Source: Mesorhizobium wenxiniae (lineage in GTDB: Bacteria > Pseudomonadota > Alphaproteobacteria > Rhizobiales > Rhizobiaceae). Taken from it: DNA of 64,000 nt. The stretch lies in the NCBI RefSeq assembly GCF_002284535.1, contig NZ_NPKH01000020.1, positions 744,001 to 808,000 on the forward strand, written 5' to 3'. Below are positions 20,527-30,004 of the stretch, one piece after another. Under the pieces are notes generated by a model. It was not told where the DNA came from. It did not search any database and saw nothing but the letters and a program-made list of their open reading frames with translations. Each line of letters begins with the position of its first letter. Within the stretch, counting starts at the first letter, position 1. The position numbers were made by a program, and so were the translations under genes.

Positions 20527-21816
20527 ATGACCGATTTTTACAACCTCGTCCCCTCGGCGCCGGAAGGCCGCTTCGACGGCGTCGAGCGGCCCTATTCGCC
20601 GGACGACGTGAAGCGGCTGCGCGGTTCGGTCCAGATCCGGCAGAGCCTCGCCGAAATGGGCGCCAACCGGCTCTGGCAGCTCATCCACGAGGAGGACTTC
20701 GTCAACGCGCTCGGCGCCATGTCGGGCAACCAGGCGATGCAGCAGGTCCGGGCCGGGCTGAAGGCGATCTACCTGTCTGGATGGCAGGTCGCCGCCGACG
20801 CCAACACCGCATCCGCCATGTATCCGGACCAGTCGCTTTATCCCGCCAATGCGGCGCCCGAACTGGTCAAGCGCATCAACCGTACCCTGCAGCGCGCCGA
20901 CCAGATCGAGACCTCCGAAGGCAAGGGGCTTTCGGTCGACACCTGGTTCGCGCCTGTAGTCGCCGATGCGGAAGCCGGCTTCGGCGGACCGCTCAATGCC
21001 TTCGAGATCATGAAGGCCTTCATCGAGGCGGGTGCCGCCGGCGTCCACTACGAGGACCAGCTGGCGTCGGAGAAGAAATGCGGCCATCTCGGCGGCAAGG
21101 TGCTGATCCCGACCGCCGCACACATCCGCAACCTCAACGCCGCGCGACTTGCTGCCGACGTCATGGGCACGCCGACGCTGGTCGTCGCGCGCACCGACGC
21201 GGAAGCGGCAAAGCTGCTCACCTCCGACATCGACGAGCGCGACCAGCCCTTCGTCGACTATGGCGCCGGCCGCACGGTGGAGGGCTTCTATCACGTCAGG
21301 AACGGCATCGAGCCGTGCATCGCGCGGGCCATCGCCTACGCGCCTTACGCCGACCTGATCTGGTGCGAAACCTCCAAACCCGATCTGGCGCAGGCCAAAA
21401 AATTCGCCGAGGGCGTGCACAGGCACCATCCCGGCAAGCTTCTCGCCTATAATTGCTCGCCGTCGTTTAACTGGAAGAAAAACCTCGACGACGCCACGAT
21501 TGCCAGGTTTCAGCGGGAACTCGGCGCCATGGGCTACAAGTTCCAGTTCATCACGCTAGCCGGTTTTCACCAGCTCAATTTCGGCATGTTCGAACTCGCC
21601 CGCGGCTACAAGGCGCGGCAGATGGCGGCCTATTCCGAGTTGCAGGAAGCGGAGTTCGCGGCGGAAGCCCACGGCTACACCGCGACCAAGCACCAGCGCG
21701 AAGTCGGCACCGGCTATTTCGACGCCGTGTCGATGGCGATCACCGGTGGCCGGTCTTCGACTACGGCCATGCATGAATCGACCGAGCACGCCCAGTTCAA
21801 ACCGGCCGCAGAATAG
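20527..21816 (+). CDS. aceA: Isocitrate lyase
   Basis: A 429-residue glyoxylate-cycle enzyme that splits isocitrate into glyoxylate and succinate. The catalytic signature KKCGHLGGK with the active-site cysteine is present near residue 190, and the metal-binding and substrate regions ([31 protein letters not shown]) are intact. Length fits the ~430-residue class. The ATG at 20527 is preceded by CCGGAG. Divergent from the RamB-like regulator and followed 53 bases later by a small gene likely in the same transcript. Confidence 0.96.
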   Translation: MTDFYNLVPSAPEGRFDGVERPYSPDDVKRLRGSVQIRQSLAEMGANRLWQLIHEEDFVNALGAMSGNQAMQQVRAGLKAIYLSGWQVAADANTASAMYPDQSLYPANAAPELVKRINRTLQRADQIETSEGKGLSVDTWFAPVVADAEAGFGGPLNAFEIMKAFIEAGAAGVHYEDQLASEKKCGHLGGKVLIPTAAHIRNLNAARLAADVMGTPTLVVARTDAEAAKLLTSDIDERDQPFVDYGAGRTVEGFYHVRNGIEPCIARAIAYAPYADLIWCETSKPDLAQAKKFAEGVHRHHPGKLLAYNCSPSFNWKKNLDDATIARFQRELGAMGYKFQFITLAGFHQLNFGMFELARGYKARQMAAYSELQEAEFAAEAHGYTATKHQREVGTGYFDAVSMAITGGRSSTTAMHESTEHAQFKPAAE

Positions 21817-21869
21817 CAGGAACGCAACAGACAGAGGAAACGCCCCTAAAGGGCTAAGGGAGAAGACCA

Positions 21870-22112
21870 ATGGCATCGATCAGTCGCGTCAAGGAACGGG
21901 CCGAAGAACAGGCCACCACCATGAGTGTCGACCAGCAGGCGACCATCCGCATGTTGGCCAACGACCTGCACAGGCTCAACCAATCGGTGATGAAGGCGGT
22001 CGAGGCCGGTGTGTCGGTGGAGCTCGTGCGCTCGGCACGGCACCATGGCGGCGACGGCAACTGGGGCGATCTGCTGATCCCGGTTATCGTCACGCAGCGG
22101 AGCCTCGACTGA
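21870..22112 (+). CDS. Small hypothetical protein downstream of aceA
   Basis: An 80-residue, probably helical, soluble protein (MASISRVKERAEEQATTMSV, then IRMLANDLHRLNQSVMKAVE). The start has a good AGGGAGAAG site at a normal distance, and the gene lies 53 bases after aceA, before a strong terminator. I do not recognise a domain. Spacing suggests co-expression with isocitrate lyase. Confidence 0.65.
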   Translation: MASISRVKERAEEQATTMSVDQQATIRMLANDLHRLNQSVMKAVEAGVSVELVRSARHHGGDGNWGDLLIPVIVTQRSLD

Positions 22113-22147
22113 CCGAAATCCGACCAAAGCCTGTCGGTCGATCCGGC

Positions 22148-22176
22148 ATCACCTGCGCAGTCTCTGCGCAGGTGAT
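22148..22176 (+). terminator. Terminator-like hairpin after the aceA operon
   Basis: ATCACCTGCGCAG (22148-22160) and CTGCGCAGGTGAT (22164-22176) form a perfect 13-bp stem with a 3-base loop. Only a short T-containing tail follows, so it may terminate in both directions. Confidence 0.7.
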
Positions 22177-22352
22177 CTGCGTTTGCACGATCAGTTGCCA
22201 TAATGAGCAAGAACAGAACTTGCTTTAAATTTTAATGTTTCTTGCGATATTCTGGATATCGGTCGTTTCAGCTTGACATAGGGAGAGATCTCACGGCAAT
22301 TGTCTCTAAGTTTCAACCCTGCATTGAAACCCGACGAGTGCCCGCCACGCTC

Positions 22353-22814
22353 ATGCGCCCCGTGAATCGCGATACCAAGACTGTAAACCACCTGACTTTC
22401 GTGAGCCGCAACGTGGACCCGGAGATGCTCACAGACTTCACCCGTGTGCTCGTCGTCGGAAAGTCGCCGGTCAACCGGGTGGTGGTTTCGAAAATTGTCG
22501 AACGATCCGGGCTCAAACCGATCTCGGAATCGCTTGAAACGGCAGCAACGACTTTGCGATCGCTCATTCCCGGAGCTGTCGTCCTCGATGGCGGAGCGGA
22601 CAACAAGGACTGCGACGCGCTAATGTCCGGTATCGATGCGCTGCGACGCACCTCGGGCAGGTCGCTTCCCTCGGTGATCCTGCTTTCGACCAAGAACGGC
22701 ACACCGGAGAGCCTCGGCCTGTCGAGCGTCGTCGATGCGGTTGTCGTCAAACCGATCACGACCGAACGGCTGCAGCCAGTGATCGACCATTTGATCGGGC
22801 TCGCACGCAGCTAG
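22353..22814 (+). CDS. Degenerate response-regulator receiver protein
   Basis: A protein of about 153 residues ending in a CheY-like fold. RVLVVGKSPVNRVVVSKIVE matches receiver strand 1 and helix 1, but the acidic pair that binds Mg2+ (usually VDDN) is replaced by VGKS. VVLDGG retains an aspartate near the phosphorylation position, SVILLST keeps the switch threonine position and VVVKPITTERL keeps the conserved lysine. It is thus a pseudo-receiver or a non-phosphorylated binding domain. The start is uncertain: the frame opens with a TTG at 22242, and the ATG at 22353 is the first ATG. A decayed partial copy lies at 27169-27238. Confidence 0.6.
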   Translation: MRPVNRDTKTVNHLTFVSRNVDPEMLTDFTRVLVVGKSPVNRVVVSKIVERSGLKPISESLETAATTLRSLIPGAVVLDGGADNKDCDALMSGIDALRRTSGRSLPSVILLSTKNGTPESLGLSSVVDAVVVKPITTERLQPVIDHLIGLARS

Positions 22815-22930
22815 CCGACGTCCGATCCGGCTTCCACGCCTTTCCTCGCTTCCTGCGATCGAATCTGGATATTTATATTAGTATGCGAGCGCTCGGTACC
22901 GCCTGACAATGAGCCCCGCTACGTCTCCTT

Positions 22931-22947
22931 TTGCAATTGCGACGCAT
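22931..22947. promoter_or_regulatory. Candidate Mur-responsive site upstream of mur
   Basis: TTGCAATTGCGACGCAT lies about 80-95 bases upstream of the mur start. Its core TGCAATTGCGAC is repeated exactly upstream of sitA (27078-27089). Shared words at two Mur-linked promoters suggest an operator and autoregulation; binding is not shown. Confidence 0.45.
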
Positions 22948-23025
22948 CTGGGGTAGCAGCTTCGAACAAATCCGCAGGCATGTTCCGACTTCGCGACATG
23001 GCTGTCGATATTGGCGGACCATGAC

Positions 23026-23469
23026 ATGTCCTCAGAACAGACCATCGCCGCGCTTTGCAGGAAACTCGGACTGCGCATCACCGGTCCGCGCCGCGTCATC
23101 ATGCGTGTTATATCCGAATCCAGCGACCATCCGGATGTGGTGGAACTCCATCGCCGTGTTGTCGCCATCGAGCCGACGATCGCGCTCGCCACTGTCTATC
23201 GCACCGTCAGCCTTCTGCGCGAAAAGGGCATTCTGGAGCGGCACACCTTTGGCGATCGGCGCGCCAGATACGAAACCGTCCCCCGTGAGCATCACGATCA
23301 TCTCATCAATATCGAGACGGGAGACGTCGTCGAATTCCAGTCGTCGGAGATCGAGCGGCTCCAAGAGGAAATCGCTCGACAGCACGGATTCACGATTATC
23401 AGCCACAGACTGGAGATCTACGTGAAGCCGATCCAGAAAACGCGACGCTCTCGTCAATCCGGAGAATGA
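23026..23469 (+). CDS. mur: Fur-family metalloregulator, probably Mur (manganese)
   Basis: A 147-residue Fur-type repressor. The winged helix contains LRITGPRRVIMRVI and ATVYRTVSLLREKGI, and the metal site has EHHDHLINIETGDVVEF (His89, His90, His92). It lacks the C-terminal CxxC zinc motifs of classical Fur, as is usual in rhizobial Mur, which senses Mn2+ and represses sitABCD. The frame begins with a TTG at 23011, but the ATG at 23026 (MSSEQ) is the more likely start. It converges on sitD, 10 bases apart, and shares a candidate operator with sitA. Assignment as Mur rather than Fur or Zur rests on the neighbouring manganese-type transporter. Confidence 0.85.
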   Translation: MSSEQTIAALCRKLGLRITGPRRVIMRVISESSDHPDVVELHRRVVAIEPTIALATVYRTVSLLREKGILERHTFGDRRARYETVPREHHDHLINIETGDVVEFQSSEIERLQEEIARQHGFTIISHRLEIYVKPIQKTRRSRQSGE

Positions 23470-23479
23470 CCGCCCGTTT

Positions 23480-24325
23480 CTAGCGTTCCTCGCCAATCTC
23501 CATTCGGCCCACTCTAAGTGTGGTGACGGCGAAGGCCGCGATGAAGGCGGCGGACAGCATGAGAACGATGGTCGGCGCCGGTGCGCTGTCGATGAAGAAG
23601 GACAGATAGACGCCGAGAAACGACGCGGCGACCGCGATCGCGACCGACAGGATCAGCATGGCGCTAAACTTCCTTGTCAGCAGGAAGGCGATGGCGCCAG
23701 GCGCGATCAGCATGGCGATGGCCATGATGATGCCGACCGCCTTCAGCGCGCCGACGATAGTGAGCGAGATCAGGCAAAGCAGGCCGTAGTGGAGCAGATT
23801 GACCCGAAGACCAACCGCGCGAGCCTGAGCCGGGTCGAAGGCGTGCAGCAGGAAGTCGCGCCACTTGATCCCGATGATGCCGGCCGTGATCGCAGCAATG
23901 AGCCCCGTTTCGACGATGTCGCGCAAGCCGATGCCCAGCACATCGCCGAACAATATGTGGTCGAGATGCACGTCGGACTGGATCTTTACATAGAGCACCA
24001 GGCCGAGACCGAACATGCCGGAGAAGACGATGCCCATTATCGTGTCCTGTTTGATGCGGCTATTGTCCTTGAGGAAGCCGGTGGCGAGAGCGCAGACCAT
24101 TCCGGCGGCGAAGGCGCCGATCGAATAGGGGAATCCGACAATGTAGGCGATGACCACGCCGGGAAAGACGGCGTGGCTGATGGCGTCGCCCATCAGCGAC
24201 CAGCCCTTGAGAACGAGAAAGCAGGAGAGCAGCGCCGTCGGCATAGCGACCAGAACCGAAACAATCAGGGCATTGACCATGAAGTCGAACTGGAAGGGGC
24301 TAAGCAGCGTATCGGGGATGCTCAT
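23480..24325 (-). CDS. sitD: Manganese/iron ABC transporter permease SitD
   Basis: A 281-residue membrane protein of the ABC-3 (ZnuB/SitC/SitD) family with about eight hydrophobic segments. The conserved motif LKGWSLMGDAISHAVFPGVVIAYI appears near residue 40. Fourth gene of sitABCD; its start overlaps the sitC stop by ATGA. With SitC it should form the heterodimeric membrane channel. Confidence 0.93.
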   Translation of the reverse strand: MSIPDTLLSPFQFDFMVNALIVSVLVAMPTALLSCFLVLKGWSLMGDAISHAVFPGVVIAYIVGFPYSIGAFAAGMVCALATGFLKDNSRIKQDTIMGIVFSGMFGLGLVLYVKIQSDVHLDHILFGDVLGIGLRDIVETGLIAAITAGIIGIKWRDFLLHAFDPAQARAVGLRVNLLHYGLLCLISLTIVGALKAVGIIMAIAMLIAPGAIAFLLTRKFSAMLILSVAIAVAASFLGVYLSFFIDSAPAPTIVLMLSAAFIAAFAVTTLRVGRMEIGEER

Positions 24326-25179
24326 AGGCTGGCCTCCAAGGCTCGCGCCGAGCGGCGGCGGGCTGCCAGCATTCCATGCTTGGGAGCGAAGAAGAAGGCG
24401 GCGAGAAAGATCAGCGTCTGCAACACGACTATGATGCCACCAGTGGCGCCGTCGAGGAAATAACTGGCATAGGCGCCGCTGAAACTCGTGGCCGCGCCGA
24501 TGACGACCGCGATGACGAGCAGGCGCGGAAAGCGGTCCGTCAGAAGATAGGCGGTCGCGCCGGGAGTCACCACCATGCAGATGACGAGGAAGGCGCCGAC
24601 GGTCTGAAGCGCGGCGACCGTGGAGGCCGATAGCAGCATGAAGAACATGATCTTGAGCGCGCTCGGATTAAGGCCGATCGAGCGGGCATGGCTCTCGTCG
24701 AAGAAAACCACCATCAGATCCTTCCATTTCACCAGCAGGATGGCGAGCGAGACGAAGCCTATGATGGCGAGCTGAAGCGTGTCTTCCGGGGTAATGGCCA
24801 AGATGTTGCCGAGCACGATCGTCTGAATATTCACGGAGGTCGGTGACAGCGACACCATGAACAAGCCGAGGCCGAAGAAGGAGGAGAAGATCAGGCCGAT
24901 GATAGCGTCTTCCTTCAGCTTGGTGCGCTGGTTGAGGAAGAGCATCGCGGCAGCGGCTAGCCCGCCGGAGAAGAAGGCGCCGATCGAGAAGGGAAGGCCC
25001 AGCATATAGGCGCCAGCGACGCCCGGCACGATCGAATGCGAGAGCGCGTCACCGATCAGCGACCAGCCTTTTAGCATCAGATAGCAGGACAGGAAGGCGC
25101 AGACACCGCCGACCAAAGCGGACACCCACATGGCATTGAGCATATATTCGTAGCCGAACGGCTCGAGCAGGACACTCAT
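24322..25179 (-). CDS. sitC: Manganese/iron ABC transporter permease SitC
   Basis: A 285-residue ABC-3 family permease, paralogous to SitD, with [20 protein letters not shown] in the first cytoplasmic region and [13 protein letters not shown] near the end. It overlaps both neighbours by four bases, so the operon is translationally coupled. The C-terminus is short and basic ([14 protein letters not shown]). Confidence 0.93.
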   Translation of the reverse strand: MSVLLEPFGYEYMLNAMWVSALVGGVCAFLSCYLMLKGWSLIGDALSHSIVPGVAGAYMLGLPFSIGAFFSGGLAAAAMLFLNQRTKLKEDAIIGLIFSSFFGLGLFMVSLSPTSVNIQTIVLGNILAITPEDTLQLAIIGFVSLAILLVKWKDLMVVFFDESHARSIGLNPSALKIMFFMLLSASTVAALQTVGAFLVICMVVTPGATAYLLTDRFPRLLVIAVVIGAATSFSGAYASYFLDGATGGIIVVLQTLIFLAAFFFAPKHGMLAARRRSARALEASL

Positions 25180-26081
25180 TCGTCCGGTTCCCGCATCTTG
25201 TGCTGCATGGCTCCGTTCTCTCCGTAGAAGACCAGTGGCCGTTCGTCGTCGGTGATGACGGCAAGGCGGCGCCTGTCGTCGTCCTCATGCAGCCCGGCGC
25301 CGCCCAGCACGAAATGACGCAAGACGCCGCCGAAAGCCTTTTCCAGGTTCGCCTGCGTGAAGGTCTGGCCTGTCGGCCCGTAGGCAAGGACCGTATTCCG
25401 GAGCAGCACGGCACGGTCGCAGAACTCCGGCACGCTACCCAGATTATGCGTCGAGACCAGCATCACTCGGCCTTCGTTCCGGAGCGCGCGCAGCAGTTCG
25501 ATGATAGCGTCCTCGGTCCTGACGTCGACGCCGGTGAAGGGCTCGTCGAGCAGGATGACGCGCCCGTCCTGCGCCAGCGCCCGAGCGAGAAAGACGCGCT
25601 TTTTCTGCCCGCCCGAAAGCTCGCCGATCTGGCGTTTGCGGAAATCGCTCATGCCGACACGCGCAAGCGCGGCCGTAACCGCCTCGCGATCAGCCGCCTT
25701 CGGAAGGCGCATCATGCCCATATGGCCGTAGCGACCCATCATGACGACGTCCTCGACCAGTACTGGAAAGTTCCAGTCGACCTCCTCGGCCTGCGGCACA
25801 TAGGCGACGACGTTCTTCCTCAGCGCGGCCGCGGCCGGCTGTCCGAGAACAATAATCTCTCCCTTTGCCACCCGCACGAAGCCCATGATGGCTTTGAACA
25901 GCGTCGACTTGCCCGAGCCGTTGACACCGACAAGTGCTGTGATCGTGCCTGTCGGAATTTCAAAGCTCGCATCCCGCAGCGCCGTGTGGCCGTTGCGGTA
26001 GGTGACGGTCGCGCCGCGGACGGCGAGACCGCCTCCCGCATCCTCGGACGCGGGGGCAAGAGGCGGAACGGCTTCGTTCAT
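25176..26081 (-). CDS. sitB: Manganese/iron ABC transporter ATP-binding protein SitB
   Basis: A 301-residue ATPase. Walker [11 protein letters not shown] loop [10 protein letters not shown], signature [14 protein letters not shown], Walker [13 protein letters not shown] and the switch histidine VSTHNLG are all present. The [13 protein letters not shown] wording is typical of the SitB/YfeB/MntB metal group. The C-terminal 60 residues are variable. It overlaps sitA and sitC by four bases each. Confidence 0.94.
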   Translation of the reverse strand: MNEAVPPLAPASEDAGGGLAVRGATVTYRNGHTALRDASFEIPTGTITALVGVNGSGKSTLFKAIMGFVRVAKGEIIVLGQPAAAALRKNVVAYVPQAEEVDWNFPVLVEDVVMMGRYGHMGMMRLPKAADREAVTAALARVGMSDFRKRQIGELSGGQKKRVFLARALAQDGRVILLDEPFTGVDVRTEDAIIELLRALRNEGRVMLVSTHNLGSVPEFCDRAVLLRNTVLAYGPTGQTFTQANLEKAFGGVLRHFVLGGAGLHEDDDRRRLAVITDDERPLVFYGENGAMQHKMREPDE

Positions 26082-26998
26082 TGCGACAGCCCTGCGGCGA
26101 GGCCTTTCTGAACCGTATCCGATGTCACACGCAGCAGGTCGATATAGGTCGGCACCGGGCCGTCCGCCTCGCTGAGAGAATCGACGTAGAGCACGCCGCC
26201 ATAATGCACTCCTGTCTCACGCGCGACCTGCCGGGCCGGCTTGTCCGACACGGTGCTTTCGCTGAAGACGGCGACGATCTTGTTTTCCCTGACGGCGTCG
26301 ATCACCTTGCGAACCTGCTGGGGGGTGCCTTGCTGGTCAGCGTTGATAGGCCACAAATAAAGCTCCTTCAGCCCGAAATCGCGTGCGAGGTAGGAGAAAG
26401 CGCCTTCGCTCGACACCAGCCAGCGCCTGTCCTGCGGGATCGAGGCAAGCTTATCGCGGATCGGCGCGACGGCCGCCTCTATCTTTGCCTTGTAGGCTTC
26501 TGCATTGGCCTTGTAGGTCTCGGCATGCGCCGGATCGTGCGCGACGAAGGCGTCGCGGATGTTGTCGACGTAGATCAGCGCGTTTGCCGGCGACATCCAG
26601 GCATGCGGGTTCGGTTTGCCCGTATAGGGTCCCTCGGCGATGCTCATCGGCTGGACGCCCTCGGAGACAATAGCGCCGGGCACGTCGCTGAGGTTCTGGA
26701 AGAATTTTTCGAACCAGAGTTCGAGGTTGAGCCCGTTCCACAGAATGAGCTGTGCACCTTGCGCCCGCTGAATATCGCCCGGCGTCGGCGCGTAATTGTG
26801 GATCTCCGCTCCAGGCTTGGTGATCGATTCCACGATTGCTGCATCGCCCGCCACGTTCTTCGCCATGTCGGCGATGACGGTGAAGGTCGTCACCACCTTG
26901 AATTTTTCCTGGGCTTTCGCTGGGCTTGAAGCCACCGCCGCAACGAAAACCGCAGCCATCAAGCCAACGACAACCCGTCGTCCGTATCTCTCGAACAT
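26078..26998 (-). CDS. sitA: Periplasmic manganese/iron-binding protein SitA
   Basis: A 306-residue cluster A-I metal-binding protein with a signal peptide (residues 1-29, ending AKAQ). Metal ligands of the family are in place: [10 protein letters not shown] (His), NPHAWMSP (His), [15 protein letters not shown] (Glu) and YVDSLS (Asp). There is no histidine-rich loop of the zinc-specific ZnuA type, and [13 protein letters not shown] is typical of Mn/Fe SitA/YfeA. The ATG at 26998 follows AGGAGA; an adjacent TTG is not needed. First gene of sitABCD with a candidate Mur site about 80 bases upstream. Confidence 0.94.
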   Translation of the reverse strand: MFERYGRRVVVGLMAAVFVAAVASSPAKAQEKFKVVTTFTVIADMAKNVAGDAAIVESITKPGAEIHNYAPTPGDIQRAQGAQLILWNGLNLELWFEKFFQNLSDVPGAIVSEGVQPMSIAEGPYTGKPNPHAWMSPANALIYVDNIRDAFVAHDPAHAETYKANAEAYKAKIEAAVAPIRDKLASIPQDRRWLVSSEGAFSYLARDFGLKELYLWPINADQQGTPQQVRKVIDAVRENKIVAVFSESTVSDKPARQVARETGVHYGGVLYVDSLSEADGPVPTYIDLLRVTSDTVQKGLAAGLSQ

Positions 26999-27077
26999 CA
27001 ATTTCTCCTGTCGCGATTCTTAATGTCTCGCCGCTGGCCGCCATTGTGCGACTGCGGCGCGCGCTTTTCGCATATTC

Positions 27078-27098
27078 TGCAATTGCGACTGATTTGCA
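27078..27098. promoter_or_regulatory. Candidate Mur-responsive site upstream of sitA
   Basis: TGCAA and TTGCA form inverted arms separated by 11 bases, starting with the same TGCAATTGCGAC core as the site upstream of mur. It lies 80-100 bases upstream of the sitA start codon, a sensible operator position. Confidence 0.5.
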
Positions 27099-27168
27099 AG
27101 TAGAAAACGGCTTAACGTCGTGGATTGTATGCGGCTGCGCGATTTGGCGTCGGCTACAGCGCGGCCCT

Positions 27169-27238
27169 ATGACGGAGCGGACAACAAGGACTGCGACACG
27201 CTGATGTCCGGCGTCGATGCGCTGCAGCGCACGTCCGG
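27169..27238 (+). pseudogene. Fragment of the degenerate receiver gene
   Basis: About 70 bases align with 22588-22657 of the intact receiver gene with roughly ten mismatches, in the same orientation. In frame it still reads DGADNKDCDTLMSGVDALQR, against DGGADNKDCDALMSGIDALRR in the intact gene. Nothing before or after matches, so it is a decayed remnant of a second copy. The two sequences flank mur-sitABCD. Confidence 0.75.
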
Positions 27239-27258
27239 CTCGACAGCGAGACACGCGA

Positions 27259-27975
27259 TCAGCCGGCTTTCTCGATGCTTTCGATCAGCCGGGGCAATTC
27301 CGAGAGATCGGCTATCTGGCGGAAACGAGGCGCGGTGATCGGCGGCTCGACATGTTCCAGCGCCCAGGTCAGCTCATGCGGCACGTGGACACCCCAACTG
27401 CCGGCCTCAATGGCCGGCACCACGTCCGACTTGAGCGAATTGCCGACCATCATGCTTCTTTCGGCGCCATCACCGTGGCGGCTGAAGATATTGATATAAG
27501 TGGTGGGGCTCTTGTCGCTGACGATCTCGACGGCATCGAAAAGGTCACCCAGGCCCGATTGCGCCAGCTTGCGTTCCTGATCGAAGAGGTCGCCCTTGGT
27601 GATCAACACCAGGCGATACGCATCTGCCAGCTTTTCCACGGTTTCGCGCGCATGAGGCAGCGCCTCGATCGGATGGCCAAGCATCTCGCGGCCCGCGGCA
27701 AGAATCTCGGCGACGACCGAGGCCGGCGCGCGGCCCTCGGTAATCTCGATTGCCGTTTCGATCATCGACAGGGTAAACCCCTTGATGCCGAAGCCGTAGA
27801 CGGCGAGGTTGCGCTTCTCGGCCTCCAGCAATCTTGCCGAGATGTGCTCCTGCTCGGCATGATCGGCGAGCAGCGCGGCAAAGCGCTTTTCGGTCATGCG
27901 GAAGAACTGCTCGTTCTGCCAGAGCGTGTCATCGGCATCGAAGCCGATCGTGGTCAATTCATGATTGTTCTGCAT
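27259..27975 (-). CDS. HAD-superfamily hydrolase
   Basis: A 238-residue haloacid-dehalogenase-type phosphatase. Motif I is FDADDTLW (nucleophile Asp and +2 Asp), motif II is LVLITKGD, and motif IV is MVGNSLKSDVVPA with the conserved lysine and acidic residue. A helical cap lies between residues 25 and 115. Substrate unknown; small sugar phosphates or nucleotides are typical. The start ATG at 27975 has no strong ribosome-binding site. No operon partner. Confidence 0.85.
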   Translation of the reverse strand: MQNNHELTTIGFDADDTLWQNEQFFRMTEKRFAALLADHAEQEHISARLLEAEKRNLAVYGFGIKGFTLSMIETAIEITEGRAPASVVAEILAAGREMLGHPIEALPHARETVEKLADAYRLVLITKGDLFDQERKLAQSGLGDLFDAVEIVSDKSPTTYINIFSRHGDGAERSMMVGNSLKSDVVPAIEAGSWGVHVPHELTWALEHVEPPITAPRFRQIADLSELPRLIESIEKAG

Positions 27976-28124
27976 TCGACGTCTTCAACCGAGGTCATTG
28001 AACTTGCGTCGAACCTAAGCCGCCCAGAGCAGTTTTCAACTGCGCAGGCGAACGCAACCGCGCTCCCCTTCCCTTCCCTCGCCGGCCCCGGCTATAATCC
28101 CAAATCCGCAACCCAATCTGGTGA

Positions 28125-29561
28125 ATGATGCCGCCTGCAAAAAAGGAAGTCCGTCCGTCGAGCCGCGGAGGACGTATCCGCACGCCTGCCTTCGTGAAAA
28201 ATCAACGTGGTGTGAAGAACTGGAAGGAAGTCGGCGCCTGGCTGGAGTGGCGCGGCATCGAGGATATCGAATGCATCACGCCCGACCAGGCGGGTGTTGC
28301 GCGCGGCAAGATGATGCCGTCGAAGAAGTTTACCTCCAACACCTCGCTGGCGCTGCCTTCGGCGGTGTTCATGACGACGATCTCCGGCGGCTACCCGGAA
28401 GACGGCAACGGCTTTCACTATCCGGAGGACGACGGCGACCTCAAGCTGATGCCGGACCTGTCGACACTGACCGTGGTGCCGTGGGAAGAGGACCCGACGG
28501 CGGCGGTCATCTGCGACCTCGTCCACCAGGACGGTCGCTCGGTCGAGTTCACGCCGCGCAACGTGCTGAAGCGCGTGCTTGACGCTTACGGCAAGCGCGG
28601 GCTGAAGCCGGTGGTGGCGCCCGAGATCGAGTTCTACCTCGTGCGCAAGAATCCCGATCCGGACTACCCGCTGACGCCGCCGGTCGGGCGTTCGGGACGG
28701 GCGATCGGCGGTGGCGCCGGCTATTCGATCGCCGGCGTCAACGAGTTCGACGAGCTGATCGACGACATCTACCATTTCTCCGAAAGCCAGGGCCTGGAGA
28801 TCGATACGCTGATCCACGAGGAAGGCGCCGGCCAGCTCGAGATCAATTTGCGCCATGGCGATCCGATCGAACTCGCCGACCAAGTGTTCATGTTCAAGCG
28901 CACCATCCGCGAGGCGGCGCTGAAGCATGAGATCTACGCCACCTTCATGGCCAAGCCGATCCAGGGGCAGCCCGGGTCGGCCATGCATATCCATCAGTCG
29001 ATCATCGACAAGAAGACCGGCAGGAACGTCTTTTCGGCAGAGGACGGCTCGGAAACCGAAGCCTTCTTCCATTTCATCGGCGGCATGCAGAAACATGTGC
29101 CGAACGCGCTGGTGATGTTCGCGCCCTACGTCAATTCCTACCGCCGGCTGACGCAGTCGGCTTCGGCACCGGTCAACAACAAATGGGGTTACGACAACCG
29201 CACCACCGCCTTCCGCGTCCCGCGATCCGACCCCGCAGCCAGGCGCGTCGAGAACCGCATCCCTTCCTCCGACGCCAACCCCTATCTGGCGCTGGCCGCA
29301 TCGCTCGCCTGCGGGCTGATCGGCATGACCAACAAGATCAAGTCCGAACCGCCGGTTCTCACCACCGCCAACGAGGCGGAGATCGACCTGCCGCGGAGCC
29401 TGCTCGAGGCTGTCGACCTGTTCGAAGCCGACGAGGAACTCTGCGCGCTGCTCGGCAAGTCGTTTGCCGCGACCTATGCAGCGATCAAGCGGGCGGAATT
29501 CGAGACCTTCATGGAAGTGATCAGTCCGTGGGAGCGGGAGTATCTGCTGTTGAACGTGTAG
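28125..29561 (+). CDS. puuA: Glutamine synthetase-family protein, probable gamma-glutamylputrescine synthetase
   Basis: A 478-residue GS-fold ligase. It has the N-terminal beta-grasp region (ECITPDQAGVARGKMMPSKKF), the metal/ATP ligands APEIEFYLV and EEGAGQLEINL, the HIHQS motif and the arginine motif NRTTAFRVPRSDPAARRVENR. Nitrogen-assimilating GlnA has a tyrosine adenylylation site near the C-terminus; here that region differs. Together with the downstream FAD oxidase (30039) this matches PuuA-PuuB, the entry to glutamylated putrescine breakdown, and potFGHI in the window could supply putrescine. A TATAAT lies at 28093-28098. The stop codon is directly followed by octamer repeats. Confidence 0.8.
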   Translation: MMPPAKKEVRPSSRGGRIRTPAFVKNQRGVKNWKEVGAWLEWRGIEDIECITPDQAGVARGKMMPSKKFTSNTSLALPSAVFMTTISGGYPEDGNGFHYPEDDGDLKLMPDLSTLTVVPWEEDPTAAVICDLVHQDGRSVEFTPRNVLKRVLDAYGKRGLKPVVAPEIEFYLVRKNPDPDYPLTPPVGRSGRAIGGGAGYSIAGVNEFDELIDDIYHFSESQGLEIDTLIHEEGAGQLEINLRHGDPIELADQVFMFKRTIREAALKHEIYATFMAKPIQGQPGSAMHIHQSIIDKKTGRNVFSAEDGSETEAFFHFIGGMQKHVPNALVMFAPYVNSYRRLTQSASAPVNNKWGYDNRTTAFRVPRSDPAARRVENRIPSSDANPYLALAASLACGLIGMTNKIKSEPPVLTTANEAEIDLPRSLLEAVDLFEADEELCALLGKSFAATYAAIKRAEFETFMEVISPWEREYLLLNV

Positions 29562-29633
29562 TAGGGGAGTAGGGGAGTAGGGGAGTAGGGGAGTAGGGGA
29601 GTAGGGGCGTAGGGGCGTAGGGGCGTAGGGCGA
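29562..29633. repeat. Octamer tandem repeat (TAGGGGAG)5(TAGGGGCG)3
   Basis: Immediately after the puuA stop come five TAGGGGAG units, three TAGGGGCG units and one partial unit. The same octamer, inverted, follows the S23 pseudogene at 30005-30031, so the two arrays form imperfect terminal inverted repeats of that insert. Confidence 0.95.
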
Positions 29634-30001
29634 ATGGCTGAGAAAACGGGTTCTTACAAGGACTTAATAGTCTGGCAGCAGGCAATGGACCTTGCGGTGG
29701 CTGTGTACGACGCGACGAAATCCTGGCCGAAGGAGGAGCTTTATGGACTGACCAGCCAAGTCGGCGCGCCGCAAGCTCGGTGCCGGCGAACATAGCGGAA
29801 GGCTATGGCAGAGAGGTCAGGGGTTCCTATCAGCAATTCCTCCGTATCGCTCAAGGGTCACTGAAGGAACTGGAAACTCAGCTTCTGATCGCTGAGCGTA
29901 CCGGCATCGCGCCGAATGCCACGGCGGCGCCATTGTTGGCGAGCACCGAAAGTGTAGGAAAGCTTCTTCGACTTCTAATCCGCAAACTTTCAGCCGACTA
30001 G
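29634..30001 (+). pseudogene. Frameshifted S23/IVP-type four-helix-bundle protein gene
   Basis: The first frame reads MAEKTGSYKDLIVWQQAMDL and continues to LTSQV at about residue 43; then one base is missing near 29761-29762 and the family sequence continues one frame over as RRAASSVPANIAEGYGRE, FLRIAQGSLKELETQLLIAE and ends at TAG 30001. Joined, it is a normal-length (~121-residue) member of the S23 ribosomal-protein/23S intervening-sequence family. It sits precisely between puuA and puuB and is bracketed by inverted octamer arrays, implying insertion. The deletion could be a sequencing error; otherwise the gene is dead. Confidence 0.85.
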
Positions 30002-30004
30002 CAT

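Noticed and set aside
23026-23469. Assignment of the Fur-family gene as Zur with znuABC
   Set aside because: The binding protein lacks the histidine-rich loop of ZnuA and the operon has two permeases, as in sitABCD.
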